DNA of 64,000 bases, from contig NZ_SSDF01000065.1 in NCBI RefSeq assembly GCF_004794515.1, positions 62,001 through 126,000 of the forward strand. Reading direction: 5' to 3'. Position numbers and translations under genes: made by a program. This document shows positions 17,349-25,885 of this stretch, in pieces (positions within the stretch are counted from its first letter, which is position 1; each line of letters starts with the position of its first letter). The DNA comes from Microbacterium sp. A20. Its GTDB lineage: Bacteria > Actinomycetota > Actinomycetes > Actinomycetales > Microbacteriaceae. The notes below the pieces were generated by a model, which saw only the letters and a program-made list of their open reading frames with translations, did no database searches and was not told where the DNA came from.

Positions 17349-17400
17349 GGTCGTCCTCCCTGATCGATGTGCGTCGGTCGCGTGCGCTGCTCGTGCAAGT

Positions 17401-17420
17401 GTGAGCCTGTCGAAGTCAGG
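17401..17420. repeat. REP-like element with core TGAGCCTGTCGAAG
   Basis: The 14-base core at 17403-17416 recurs in inverted orientation in the 3' end of cdd (25845-25864). Such short elements occur in many copies in actinobacterial genomes; only two are seen here. Confidence 0.5.
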
Positions 17421-17498
17421 CACGCCCGATCGGTGTCCATCCTATTCCTGTCCGAAGACGGGGAGCGACGAAGGGGAGCCTAAGTCGAGCCGTGCTGC

Positions 17499-18758
17499 TC
17501 AGCCGATCTGTCGCATCGTGTTCCACCCGCCGCCGATCACCCGGCTCGCGAGGAATCCGCCGCGACCGGTGCCGCCGTACAAGACGAGATTGCCCTTCGC
17601 GTCACGGGCCAGCACGTCCTGCGTGCCGTTGCCGTCCACGTCGCCTGCTCCGATGACGATCGTGAGCGAACTCCAGCCGCGCCCGATCTGCATCGCCTTG
17701 CCCCATCCGCCTCTGCCGGTGGTGGGATAGAGCCAGAGCGTACCGTCGGTACGGCGGGCGATCAGGTCTCCGTGGGCGTCGCCGTTGAAGTCGCCGGCAT
17801 ATGTGATGTCTTTCATTGCCTGCCAACCCGTGCCGATCCTGGAGCCGGCGCCGGCGAGCCAACCGGAGCGCCCGTTGCCGGGATAGAGACGAAGCTCCCC
17901 TGCGGGCGTTCGCGCGACCACGTCGGCGCGGCTATCGCCGTTGAAGTCGATGCCTCCGATGAGCTGCGTGAACGTCGACCACCCGGTGCCGATCCGCACC
18001 GGCGCTCGGAATCCCCAGCGGCCGTCACCGGAGAGCATCATCAGTCTGCCGTCGGCTTCGACACGAGCGATGTCGGGGGTGCCGTCGCCGGAGAAGTCGC
18101 CGAGGGTGACGAACGGGCGGTCACCCCAGCTCGACACCGCGGTGCCCGCGGGTCGGAAACTGCCGGTGCCCGTCCCCGCATAGATGAGGAGATCCCCCGA
18201 CGACGAGCGTGCGAGAAGATCGGCTGCACGGTCGCCGGTGAGGTCGCCGGCGCCTGCGTTGAACGCTTTCCGTGGCGTGCCGATGCCGAAGATCTGCACC
18301 CAGTACGTGCGATAGCAGGAACCGGTCGCATAGCCGACGCCGAGCCCTGTGTACCGCCGATCGAGGATGTTCGCCTTGTGGCCGGGGGAATTCATCCAGC
18401 TCGACATGACGGCTGTCGCGTCAGGCTGACCCGCGGCGATGTTCTCGCCGGTCGCCACCCATCCGGAAGCGGCGACTCGTGTGTTCCGCCACGTGGACGA
18501 GCTGTGCGCGAAGGTGCAGGACGAAGCCAGATGCCGGGCCCACTCCGCGGCGGCGGCGTCGAGCGCGGGATCTGACACGAGGGCGGGCAGGCCGGCCTTC
18601 AGGCGCTGCGCATTCGTCTGCGCGAAGACCTCGCCGGCGGGCCCGCCGGCTGCCGAAGCGGCGCTGGGAACCAGAAGTGCGAGCATCATGGTCAGAGCAA
18701 GCGCGAGCGCTGCGGCGGTGGCACGCGTGCTGGGGCGTCCGAGGGGGGAGTGGCGCAT
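17499..18758 (-). CDS. Secreted CAP-domain protein with FG-GAP/VCBS repeats
   Basis: A 419-residue exported protein. Residues 1-40 form a signal peptide (TRATAAALALALTMMLAL, cleavage near SAASAA). A CAP/SCP domain follows (about 42-165) with CTFAHSSSTWRN, VATGENIAAGQ and WMNSPGHKANIL. From about 180 to the end there are at least five FG-GAP units with calcium-type loops such as GDFSGDGTPDI, IDFNGDSRADV and GDVDGNGTQDV, probably forming a beta-propeller. The start at 18758 is chosen because a -10 box TATGGT lies seven bases upstream; the ATG at 18770 would overlap that box. Role unknown; wall or surface binding is plausible. Confidence 0.85.
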   Translation of the reverse strand: MRHSPLGRPSTRATAAALALALTMMLALLVPSAASAAGGPAGEVFAQTNAQRLKAGLPALVSDPALDAAAAEWARHLASSCTFAHSSSTWRNTRVAASGWVATGENIAAGQPDATAVMSSWMNSPGHKANILDRRYTGLGVGYATGSCYRTYWVQIFGIGTPRKAFNAGAGDLTGDRAADLLARSSSGDLLIYAGTGTGSFRPAGTAVSSWGDRPFVTLGDFSGDGTPDIARVEADGRLMMLSGDGRWGFRAPVRIGTGWSTFTQLIGGIDFNGDSRADVVARTPAGELRLYPGNGRSGWLAGAGSRIGTGWQAMKDITYAGDFNGDAHGDLIARRTDGTLWLYPTTGRGGWGKAMQIGRGWSSLTIVIGAGDVDGNGTQDVLARDAKGNLVLYGGTGRGGFLASRVIGGGWNTMRQIG

Positions 18759-18765
18759 GGCACCG

Positions 18766-18771
18766 ACCATA
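18766..18771 (-). promoter_or_regulatory. -10 box TATGGT of the CAP-domain gene
   Basis: Minus-strand TATGGT, seven bases before ATG 18758; back to back with the manC promoter. Confidence 0.5.
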
Positions 18772-18803
18772 GTGGCACCCGTGGTCGCCACGGAGCGGAC
18801 GGC

Positions 18804-18809
18804 TACCCT
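18804..18809 (+). promoter_or_regulatory. -10 box TACCCT of manC
   Basis: TACCCT followed by six bases (GGCAGG) and the GTG at 18816. Confidence 0.55.
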
Positions 18810-18815
18810 GGCAGG

Positions 18816-19931
18816 GTGAGCGCACCCATCAAGGATTTCTACGCAGTGATTCCCGCCGGCGGCATCGGCAGTCGGCTCTGGCCGCTCTCCCGTGCGGACG
18901 CGCCCAAGTTCCTGCATGACCTCACGGGGTCGGGCCATTCTCTGCTCCGCGACACCTGGGATCGGCTCGAGCCGCTCAGCGGATCCGACCGGATCGCCGT
19001 GGTCACCGGCCGTGCGCACCGCGCCGCGGTCGAGGCCGAGCTGCCCGGCATCGCCGACCTCAACGTCTTCCTGGAGTCGGAGCCGCGGGAGTCCGCCGCC
19101 GCGATCGGCCTCGCCGCCGCGATCCTGCACCGGCGCGAGCCCGATGTGATCATCGGGTCGTTCAGTGCCGACCACGTGATCCGCAGCACCCGAGTGTTCG
19201 AGTTCGCGGTGCGCGACGCCGTCGAGGTCGCCCGCGAGGGGTACATCTGCACCATCGGCATCTCGCCCACCGAGCCCGCGATCGGCTTCGGTTACATCAA
19301 GAAGGGTCCGGAGCTGGTCGTCGACGGCGCGCGCGAGGCCGCGCTCGTCGAGAGCTTCGTCGAGAAGCCCGACCTGGAGACGGCGAAGGAGTACCTCGCC
19401 GATCGCGACTATCTGTGGAACGCGGGCATGTTCATCGCGAAGGCGAGCGTCCTGCTGGACGAACTCGCCGCGAACGAGCCCGAGCTGCACGCCGGGCTGC
19501 TCGAACTCGCGGAGGCCTGGGACGACCGCGAGCTGCGCGGTCCTGCGGTCGACCGCATCTGGCCGCGCCTGAAGAAGATCGCCATCGACTACGCCGTGGC
19601 GGAGCCCGCCGCCCGCCGCGGACGGCTCGCCGTCGTCCCCGGTCATTTCGATTGGGACGATGTGGGGGACTTCGCCTCGCTGACCAAGCTCATCAACAAC
19701 GGACGCAAGAACGACCTCGCGGTGCTCGGGCCGAACGCGCGCGTGCTCACTGACGGCGCGAGCGGGATCCTCGTCAGCCAGACGTCGCGAGTGATCAGTC
19801 TGGTGGGCGTCCAGGACATCGTCGTGGTCGACACCCCCGACGCGCTCCTGGTCACCACCGTGGAGCACGCGCAGCGCGTGAAGGGTGTGGTCGAGTCCCT
19901 GAAGCTCACCGGTCGCGGGGACGTGCTCTGA
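18816..19931 (+). CDS. manC: Mannose-1-phosphate guanylyltransferase
   Basis: A 371-residue nucleotidyltransferase that makes GDP-mannose from mannose 1-phosphate and GTP, for mannosylated lipids and glycoproteins. The pyrophosphorylase motif PAGGIGSRLWPLSR (near residue 12), SADHVI, FVEKPD and WNAGMFI are in order. It is a stand-alone enzyme; the C-terminal isomerase domain of ManC/AlgA fusions is absent. GTG start six bases after a -10 box. Divergent from the secreted CAP protein with a 57-base spacer. Confidence 0.92.
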   Translation: MSAPIKDFYAVIPAGGIGSRLWPLSRADAPKFLHDLTGSGHSLLRDTWDRLEPLSGSDRIAVVTGRAHRAAVEAELPGIADLNVFLESEPRESAAAIGLAAAILHRREPDVIIGSFSADHVIRSTRVFEFAVRDAVEVAREGYICTIGISPTEPAIGFGYIKKGPELVVDGAREAALVESFVEKPDLETAKEYLADRDYLWNAGMFIAKASVLLDELAANEPELHAGLLELAEAWDDRELRGPAVDRIWPRLKKIAIDYAVAEPAARRGRLAVVPGHFDWDDVGDFASLTKLINNGRKNDLAVLGPNARVLTDGASGILVSQTSRVISLVGVQDIVVVDTPDALLVTTVEHAQRVKGVVESLKLTGRGDVL

Positions 19932-19940
19932 GGCGTGCGC

Positions 19941-19966
19941 CGATGAGCAGGGCGTCACGCTCATCG
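19941..19966 (+). terminator. Possible terminator after manC
   Basis: CGATGAGC (19941-19948) pairs with GCTCATCG (19959-19966), loop of 10 bases; no long T-tract follows. Confidence 0.45.
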
Positions 19967-20010
19967 GGTGGCTTGATTTCAGCTTTGTAACCTTTGGCCA
20001 GCGCATCCAC

Positions 20011-20024
20011 TGCGCACGTGCGCA
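20011..20024. promoter_or_regulatory. Perfect 14-base palindrome upstream of the nucleoside transporter
   Basis: TGCGCACGTGCGCA is its own reverse complement. It lies about 67 bases before the BMP gene start; a TAACTT that could be a -10 box begins at 20042, so the palindrome would cover the -35 region. A candidate operator for a regulator not encoded nearby. Confidence 0.4.
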
Positions 20025-20091
20025 AAAGACGAAACAGTAGGTAACTTTGATCGATCCGCGATGGCCGCGGTTTCGTTGAGGGAGGCATCAG

Positions 20092-21204
20092 TTGACCATC
20101 TCCACCACCAAGAAGCTGCTCGGCGCGACCGTCGCCGCGGGCGTCATCTTCGCGCTCGCCGGTTGCGGCCAGGCGCCGACCGACAAGCCCGAGGGCTCCG
20201 AGAAGCCGGTCGACTCCGACTTCCTTCCCTGCCTCATCTCCGACGCGGGCGGCTGGAACGACAAGTCGTTCAACCAGTCGGCCAAGGAGGGCATGGACAG
20301 CGCGGCTGACGAGCTCGGCATCAAGCCCCTCGAGTTCGAGTCGGCGAACGACAACGACTACGCCCCGAACCTCGAGACCGCGGTCTCCGAGGGCTGCTCG
20401 CTCATCGTCGCGGTGGGCTTCAAGCTCTCCGCCGCCACGGTCGAATCCGCGCTCGCGAACCCCGAGATCGACTACGCGATCATCGACGACTACGCCGACA
20501 ATGACTTCGACGGCACCACGGATGCTCCGAACATCAAGCCCCTCGTCTTCGACACCGCGCAGGCGGCCTACCTCGGCGGCTACGCCGCAGCAGCCTGGTC
20601 CGCGCAGAGCGGCGTGAACAAGGTCGGCACCTTCGGCGGAATGCAGATCCCGTCGGTCGCCGTGTTCATGGACGGCTACCAGCTCGGCGTCGACAAGTAC
20701 AACGAGGACAAGTCGGCCGCGGTCGAGGTCTTCGGCTGGGATGCCGCGACGCAGAAGGGCTCGTTCACGGGCGGCTTCGACGCGAACGACACCGCCAAGC
20801 AGACCGCGCAGGGCGTGCTCGACCAGGGCGTCGACGTCATCCTCCCGGTCGGCGGCCCCGTCTACCAGAGCGCGGCTGCCGCGATCACCGACAGCGGCAA
20901 GGACACGCTGATGCTCGGCGTCGACAGCGACCTCGCTGTGGCTGACCCGAACGTGGCCGGCATGACGCTGGTCTCGATCATGAAGGCGATCGACGTCGCC
21001 GTGCACGACGCCACCGTCGCGGCCGCCGGCGGCGAGTTCGACGCAGCGCCGTACGTCGGCACGCTCGAGAACGAGGGCGTCAAGCTCTCCGGCTTCGGCG
21101 ACTTCGAGGGCGACCTGCCCGAGGGCCTGGTCGACGAGCTGGCCGAACTGCAGAAGCAGATCATCGCCGGTGACATCACGGTGGAGTCCGAGAACTCCCC
21201 GTAA
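20092..21204 (+). CDS. BMP family lipoprotein, nucleoside-binding protein of an ABC importer
   Basis: A 370-residue lipoprotein anchored outside the membrane that captures nucleosides for the downstream ABC transporter. The signal ends in the lipobox FALAGC with the lipidated cysteine near residue 25. The BMP fold is recognised from SDAGGWNDKSFNQSAKEG, the YAIIDDYADN strand, AAYLGGYAAA and GGMQIPSVAVFMDGY. TTG start preceded by GAGGGAGG (20078-20085). A terminator follows its stop, so it can be made in excess over the membrane parts. Relatives include the purine nucleoside receptor PnrA. Confidence 0.93.
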   Translation: MTISTTKKLLGATVAAGVIFALAGCGQAPTDKPEGSEKPVDSDFLPCLISDAGGWNDKSFNQSAKEGMDSAADELGIKPLEFESANDNDYAPNLETAVSEGCSLIVAVGFKLSAATVESALANPEIDYAIIDDYADNDFDGTTDAPNIKPLVFDTAQAAYLGGYAAAAWSAQSGVNKVGTFGGMQIPSVAVFMDGYQLGVDKYNEDKSAAVEVFGWDAATQKGSFTGGFDANDTAKQTAQGVLDQGVDVILPVGGPVYQSAAAAITDSGKDTLMLGVDSDLAVADPNVAGMTLVSIMKAIDVAVHDATVAAAGGEFDAAPYVGTLENEGVKLSGFGDFEGDLPEGLVDELAELQKQIIAGDITVESENSP

Positions 21205-21219
21205 GTCGTAACCGGTCCA

Positions 21220-21260
21220 GCACGGGGCGAGTGGTGAGCAGGCGGCCACTCGCCCCGTGC
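21220..21260 (+). terminator. Hairpin between binding protein and ABC ATPase
   Basis: A perfect 15-base-pair stem (21220-21234 with 21246-21260), loop of 11 bases. It probably terminates part of the transcripts, leaving readthrough into the ATPase and permeases. Confidence 0.7.
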
Positions 21261-21276
21261 CGTGGACGGACGATGA

Positions 21277-21315
21277 TTCTCCTGGATGACTCTTCTGGAT
21301 AACTCTTCTGGATAA
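21277..21315. repeat. 13-base tandem repeat upstream of the ABC ATPase
   Basis: CTCTTCTGGATAA at 21290-21302 and 21303-21315 is exact; 21277-21289 is a degenerate third copy. It is AT-richer than its surroundings and ends ten bases before the ATPase start. Confidence 0.75.
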
Positions 21316-21324
21316 GGTGCAGAT

Positions 21325-22839
21325 ATGAAGCTCGAACTTCGCGGCATCACCAAGCGATTCGGTAGCCTCGTGGCCAACGACCACATCGATCTGGTGGTCG
21401 AGCCGGGGGAGATCCACGCGCTCCTCGGTGAGAACGGCGCGGGCAAGTCCACGCTCATGAACGTCCTCTACGGCCTGTACCAGGCCGATGAGGGAGAGAT
21501 CCTCCTCGATGACGAGGTGCAGCGCTTCCGCGGTCCCGGTGACGCGATGGCTGCGGGGATCGGCATGGTCCACCAGCACTTCATGCTGGTCCCGGTCTTC
21601 ACCGTGGCCGAGAACGTGATGCTCGGTCACGAGCAGACCAAGGCGCTCGGCACGCTCGACATCGCGAAGGCGCGAGAGCACGTGCGGTCCGTGGCGGCAC
21701 GGTTCGGCTTCGACATCGACCCGGATGCGCTCGTGGGCGACCTGCCCGTCGGCGTGCAGCAGCGGGTCGAGATCATCAAGGCTCTGTCGCGCGACGCGAA
21801 GGTGCTCGTGTTCGACGAGCCCACGGCGGTGCTCACCCCGCAGGAGACCGACGAGCTGATGAACATCATGCGTCAGCTGCGCGACGAGGGCACGGCGATC
21901 GTGTTCATCACGCACAAGCTGCGCGAGGTGCGCGAGGTGGCCGACAAGATCACCATCGTCCGCCTCGGCAAGGTCGTCGGCGAGGCATCTCCCGCCGCGA
22001 CCAACGCCGAGCTCGCCTCCCTCATGGTCGGCCGAGCGGTCGAGCTGACCGTGCACAAGGACCCGCCGCGTCTCGGCGAGGGCGGCTTCGAGGTCAAGGG
22101 GCTGCGCGTCCTCACGCCCACGGGCGCGATCGTCGTCGATGGTGTCGACCTCGCCGTCCGACCGGGCGAGGTCCTCGCGATCGCCGGTGTGCAGGGCAAC
22201 GGCCAGACCGAGCTGGTGGAGGCCATCGTCGGCCTCGCCGCGCGCGTCGAGGGCAGCATCGTGCTCGACGGCAAGGAGCTCGTGGGCAAGAGCGTGCGCG
22301 CCATCCTCGACGCCGGTGTCGGCTTCGTCCCGGAAGACCGGACGGAGGACGGCCTGGTCGCCGGCTTCTCGGTCGCGGAGAACCTCATCCTCGACCGCTC
22401 GGACGATCCGGCTTTCAGCCGTGCCGGTACGCTTCGCCGTTCGGCACTCGACGAGTTCGCCCGCGCCCGCATCACCGAGTACGACATCCGCACCCAGGGG
22501 CCGGAGACTCCGGCGGGCACGCTGTCGGGCGGCAACCAGCAGAAGGTCGTCATCGCCCGGGAGATGAGCCGTGACCTGCGGCTCCTCGTCGCCGCGCAGC
22601 CGACCCGCGGCGTGGACGTCGGCTCGATCGAGTTCATCCACAAGCGCATCATCGAGACGCGCGATGCGGGAATCCCCGTGATCGTCGTCTCCACGGAGCT
22701 CGACGAGGTCGCAGCTCTCGCCGACCGGATCGCCGTCATGTACCGCGGCACCATCGTCGGCATCGTCCCCGGCGACACGCCTCGGGAGACACTCGGACTC
22801 ATGATGGCCGGAGCGGCCGAAGGGGAGGTGGCCGCGTGA
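21325..22839 (+). CDS. ABC transporter ATP-binding protein, nucleoside importer
   Basis: A 504-residue protein with two tandem ATPase domains. The first has Walker A GENGAGKST near residue 36 and LVFDEPTAVL as Walker B; the second has the degenerate Walker A GVQGNGQTE near residue 289 and signature LSGGNQQK, a pattern shared with sugar and nucleoside importers (RbsA/YufO type). It energises import of the substrate delivered by the BMP lipoprotein. Start at ATG 21325 with AAGGTG upstream. Overlaps the first permease by GTGA. Confidence 0.94.
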   Translation: MKLELRGITKRFGSLVANDHIDLVVEPGEIHALLGENGAGKSTLMNVLYGLYQADEGEILLDDEVQRFRGPGDAMAAGIGMVHQHFMLVPVFTVAENVMLGHEQTKALGTLDIAKAREHVRSVAARFGFDIDPDALVGDLPVGVQQRVEIIKALSRDAKVLVFDEPTAVLTPQETDELMNIMRQLRDEGTAIVFITHKLREVREVADKITIVRLGKVVGEASPAATNAELASLMVGRAVELTVHKDPPRLGEGGFEVKGLRVLTPTGAIVVDGVDLAVRPGEVLAIAGVQGNGQTELVEAIVGLAARVEGSIVLDGKELVGKSVRAILDAGVGFVPEDRTEDGLVAGFSVAENLILDRSDDPAFSRAGTLRRSALDEFARARITEYDIRTQGPETPAGTLSGGNQQKVVIAREMSRDLRLLVAAQPTRGVDVGSIEFIHKRIIETRDAGIPVIVVSTELDEVAALADRIAVMYRGTIVGIVPGDTPRETLGLMMAGAAEGEVAA

Positions 22840-24155
22840 GCGGAGCGACGCCCGGCGCAGGAGATGTGACCAAGGGGATCCCGCCGCAGGAGCTCGCGAC
22901 GAGCACCGGCACCGTCCCGCGCGACCCCTCCGACGTGCCACCGCCTCCGCGCGGGAACGTCATCCTCAAGGAGATCCTCCGCGGCAACGCCGTCACCACG
23001 ATCCTCGCGATCGTCCTGGCTCTCATCGTGGGCGGCATCCTCATCGCCTTCACGAACGAAGACGTGCAGACGGCTTCCGTGTACTTCTTCGCGCAGCCGG
23101 GCGACACCTTCGTCGCCGCCTGGAACGCGGTGTACAACGGCTACGAGGCGCTCTTCCGCGGGGCGATCTTCAACGCCCGCGGCGCGGACTTCGCGGCTCA
23201 GATCCGCCCGCTGACGAACACCCTCGGCTTCGCGGCACCGCTGATCGCGGCCGGCCTCGGTGTCGCGCTCGCATTCCGCGTCGGCCTGTTCAACATCGGT
23301 GCCCGTGGTCAGATGCTCATCGGTGTCGCGGTCGCGGCGCTGCTGACGTTCTCCCTCGATCTGCCGATCTGGCTGCACATCCCCGTCACGCTGATCGCCG
23401 GCATCGCCGGCGGTGCGCTCTGGGGCGCCATCGCGGGACTCATCAAGGCGCGCACCGGTGCGCACGAGGTGATCCTCACGATCATGCTCAACTACATCGC
23501 GTACTACCTGCTGCTGTGGATGATCCGCACGCCGGGCCTGCTGCAGAAGCCGGGCACCAACCAGGCCCTCGGCTCGGCGACGCCGCAGAGCGCGCAGTTC
23601 CCGACCCTGCTCGGCCCGCAGTTCCCCCTCCTCGATCTCGGCTTCGTGATCGTGATCGTGGCGACCCTGTTCGTCTGGTGGCTCATCGAGCGGTCGTCGC
23701 TCGGCATGCGGATGCGCGCCGTGGGTGAGAACCCGCATGCCGCGCGCGCCGCCGGTATCAGCGTGCAGCGCATCTACGTCTACGCCATGCTCTTCGCCGG
23801 GGGACTGGCGGGTCTCGCCGGCATGAACCAGATCCAGGGCGCCGTCACCACCGGCGTCACCGAGACGATCGACGCCGGCATCGGCTTCGACGCGATCACG
23901 GTCGCGCTCCTCGGACGCAGCCGTGCCTGGGGTACGTTCGCGGCCGGCATCCTGTTCGGGGCGCTCAAGGCGGGCTCGTTCTCGATGCAGGCGCAGGACA
24001 TCCCGGTCGACATCGTGCTCGTGGTGCAGTCCCTCGTGGTGCTGTTCATCGCGGCGCCGCCGCTGCTGCGCACGGTGTTCTTCCTTCCGAAGACCGATGC
24101 GGAGAAGGCGGCCAAGGCCAGAGCCAAGGCCGCGAAGAAGGCGGTGATGGCATGA
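22836..24155 (+). CDS. ABC nucleoside transporter permease 1
   Basis: A 439-residue inner-membrane permease of the BPD_transp_2 family (YufP type), with about eight to ten helices after an unusually long polar N-terminal segment of some 45 residues rich in proline. Family motifs include FNIGARGQMLIG, GAHEVILTIMLNYIA and MRAVGENPHAARAAGI. GTG start overlapping the ATPase stop. It pairs with the next permease to form the channel. The C-terminal tail is rich in lysine and alanine (KAAKARAKAAKKAVMA). Confidence 0.93.
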   Translation: MSGATPGAGDVTKGIPPQELATSTGTVPRDPSDVPPPPRGNVILKEILRGNAVTTILAIVLALIVGGILIAFTNEDVQTASVYFFAQPGDTFVAAWNAVYNGYEALFRGAIFNARGADFAAQIRPLTNTLGFAAPLIAAGLGVALAFRVGLFNIGARGQMLIGVAVAALLTFSLDLPIWLHIPVTLIAGIAGGALWGAIAGLIKARTGAHEVILTIMLNYIAYYLLLWMIRTPGLLQKPGTNQALGSATPQSAQFPTLLGPQFPLLDLGFVIVIVATLFVWWLIERSSLGMRMRAVGENPHAARAAGISVQRIYVYAMLFAGGLAGLAGMNQIQGAVTTGVTETIDAGIGFDAITVALLGRSRAWGTFAAGILFGALKAGSFSMQAQDIPVDIVLVVQSLVVLFIAAPPLLRTVFFLPKTDAEKAAKARAKAAKKAVMA

Positions 24156-25438
24156 TGTCCCTCGTTCAGACCCAGGCCGCCGACGGCACGGTGCAGCTCG
24201 CGACGGTCAAGGAGCGGCACCTCAAGGCGCCGATCGTCCTCGCCGCGGCGACCGCGCTGCTGGCGCTGCTGTTCCTCGCGGTGCCGCGGACGGGCACCAG
24301 CACCTTCCGACTCTCCGACCAGTCCTCGGCGCTCTCGCTGCCCGACGTGGCCCTGCCGACCGCCTCGACCTTCTGGGTGGTGTTCGGCATCCTGGTGGTC
24401 CTCACGGTCGGAGCCTTCCTCCGGGCATGGACCTACCGCAAGCCCTCGCTGTGGCTCGTGGTCGCCTACGGCGTGCTCGCCGTCTTCGCCTTCCTCGTCT
24501 GGGCGTCCGCCGGGGGACTCGTGCCCGTCACGAGCCTGCTGTTCGGAGCGGTGTCGCTGTCGGTGCCGCTCGTGTTCGGTGCTCTGGGCGGCGTCATCGG
24601 CGAGCGTGCCGGTGTCGTGAACGTCGCGATCGAGGGTCAGCTCCTGCTCGGCGCCTTCTCCGCCGCGCTGCTCTCGAGCATCACCGGTAACCCGTTCGTG
24701 GGTCTGATCGGCGCGATGGTGGGCGGCGTGTTGGTGGCCAGCGTGCTGGCCGCGTTCGCGATCAAGTACCTCGTCGAGCAGGTGATCGTCGGTGTCGTGC
24801 TCAACGTGCTGGTCACGGGCCTCACCGGCTTCCTCTACGGGGCGCTGCTCGCACCGAACGAGACGACCCTGAACACTCCGGTCCGGTTCCCGCGCGTCGA
24901 GATCCCGGTGCTCAGCGACATCCCGATCATCGGACCGGTGCTGTTCAACCAGACGTTCATCGGGTACCTGATGTTCATCACCGTCGCCGTGGTGGCGTGG
25001 GGGCTGTACCGCACCCGCTGGGGTCTGCGGCTTCGTGCCGTCGGCGAGCACCCGCAGGCCGCCGACACCGTCGGCATCAAGGTGAACCCGACCCGGTTCT
25101 GGAACGTGCTGCTCGCGGGTGCGATCGCCGGTATGGGTGGTGCGTACTTCACGCTCGTCTCGGTGCCGCAATTCGGCAAGGACATGACGGCTGGGCTCGG
25201 CTTCATCGCCCTCGCCGCCGTGATCTTCGGCCGCTGGGACCCGATCCGCGCCACGCTGGCCGCGCTGCTGTTCGGCTTCGCGACCAACCTGCAGAACCTG
25301 CTGTCGATCCTGAAGACGCCGATCCCCGGCGAGTTCATGCTCATGCTGCCGTACCTGGTCACGCTGCTCGCGGTCGCCGGATTCGCCGGGCAGATCAAGG
25401 CGCCGGCTGCCGACGGCAAGCCCTACATCAAGTCCTAG
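24152..25438 (+). CDS. ABC nucleoside transporter permease 2
   Basis: A 428-residue permease (YufQ type), partner of permease 1. The family core appears as GGVIGERAGVVNVAIEGQLL, VLNVLVTGLTGFL and LRAVGEHPQAADTVGI, preceded by three additional N-terminal hydrophobic segments (about residues 25-45, 68-88, 98-115). The ATG overlaps the previous stop in ATGA. Together with 20092-24155 it completes a nucleoside ABC importer. Confidence 0.93.
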   Translation: MMSLVQTQAADGTVQLATVKERHLKAPIVLAAATALLALLFLAVPRTGTSTFRLSDQSSALSLPDVALPTASTFWVVFGILVVLTVGAFLRAWTYRKPSLWLVVAYGVLAVFAFLVWASAGGLVPVTSLLFGAVSLSVPLVFGALGGVIGERAGVVNVAIEGQLLLGAFSAALLSSITGNPFVGLIGAMVGGVLVASVLAAFAIKYLVEQVIVGVVLNVLVTGLTGFLYGALLAPNETTLNTPVRFPRVEIPVLSDIPIIGPVLFNQTFIGYLMFITVAVVAWGLYRTRWGLRLRAVGEHPQAADTVGIKVNPTRFWNVLLAGAIAGMGGAYFTLVSVPQFGKDMTAGLGFIALAAVIFGRWDPIRATLAALLFGFATNLQNLLSILKTPIPGEFMLMLPYLVTLLAVAGFAGQIKAPAADGKPYIKS

Positions 25439-25465
25439 CCCGATCAGGAAGAGGGAAGCATCGCA

Positions 25466-25885
25466 ATGACGGACATCGACTGGGACGAGCTGCGCCAGGT
25501 CGCCACGGATGCCATGACGAAGGCGTATGCGCCGTACTCGCGCTATCGCGTGGGGGCGGCCGCTCTCGTCGGCGACGGGCGCATCGTCGCCGGCTGCAAC
25601 GTCGAGAACGCCTCCTACGGCGTGACGCTCTGCGCGGAGTGCGCCCTCGTCGGCGACCTGCACATGTCCGGCGGCGGCCAGCTCGTCGCGTTCGTGTGCG
25701 TGAACAACGACGGACAGACGATCATGCCGTGCGGTCGCTGCCGGCAGCTGCTGTTCGAGCACGCGATGCCGGGCATGCTCCTGGAGACGGTCTCCGGCAT
25801 CCGCACGATCGACGAGGTGCTGCCCGATGCGTTCGGGCCGCGCGCCCTTCGACAGGCTCAGGGACCAGAAGGAGAAGCACGATGA
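25466..25885 (+). CDS. cdd: Cytidine deaminase
   Basis: A 139-residue zinc enzyme that converts (deoxy)cytidine to (deoxy)uridine. Zinc and catalytic residues lie in NASYGVTLCAECALV (Cys and Glu near residue 55) and PCGRCRQLLFE near residue 90. The last dozen residues, LRQAQGPEGEAR, are encoded by a REP-like element (25845-25864) and are probably a late addition rather than part of the fold. It sits in the nucleoside importer operon and overlaps deoA by ATGA. Confidence 0.95.
   Translation: MTDIDWDELRQVATDAMTKAYAPYSRYRVGAAALVGDGRIVAGCNVENASYGVTLCAECALVGDLHMSGGGQLVAFVCVNNDGQTIMPCGRCRQLLFEHAMPGMLLETVSGIRTIDEVLPDAFGPRALRQAQGPEGEAR
25845..25864. repeat. REP-like element within the 3' end of cdd
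   Basis: CCCTTCGACAGGCTCAGGGA includes the 14-base core shared with 17403-17416 in opposite orientation. It encodes part of the Cdd tail. Confidence 0.55.

Noticed and set aside
19932..20091. Purine riboswitch before the nucleoside importer
   Set aside because: I found no conserved purine aptamer loops or terminator arrangement in this short leader.
19906..22941. A 1011-codon frame on the minus strand across the nucleoside transporter genes
   Set aside because: It is antisense to clear BMP and ABC genes, is full of Arg, Asp and His from GC-rich third positions of the opposite strand, and has no family motif.
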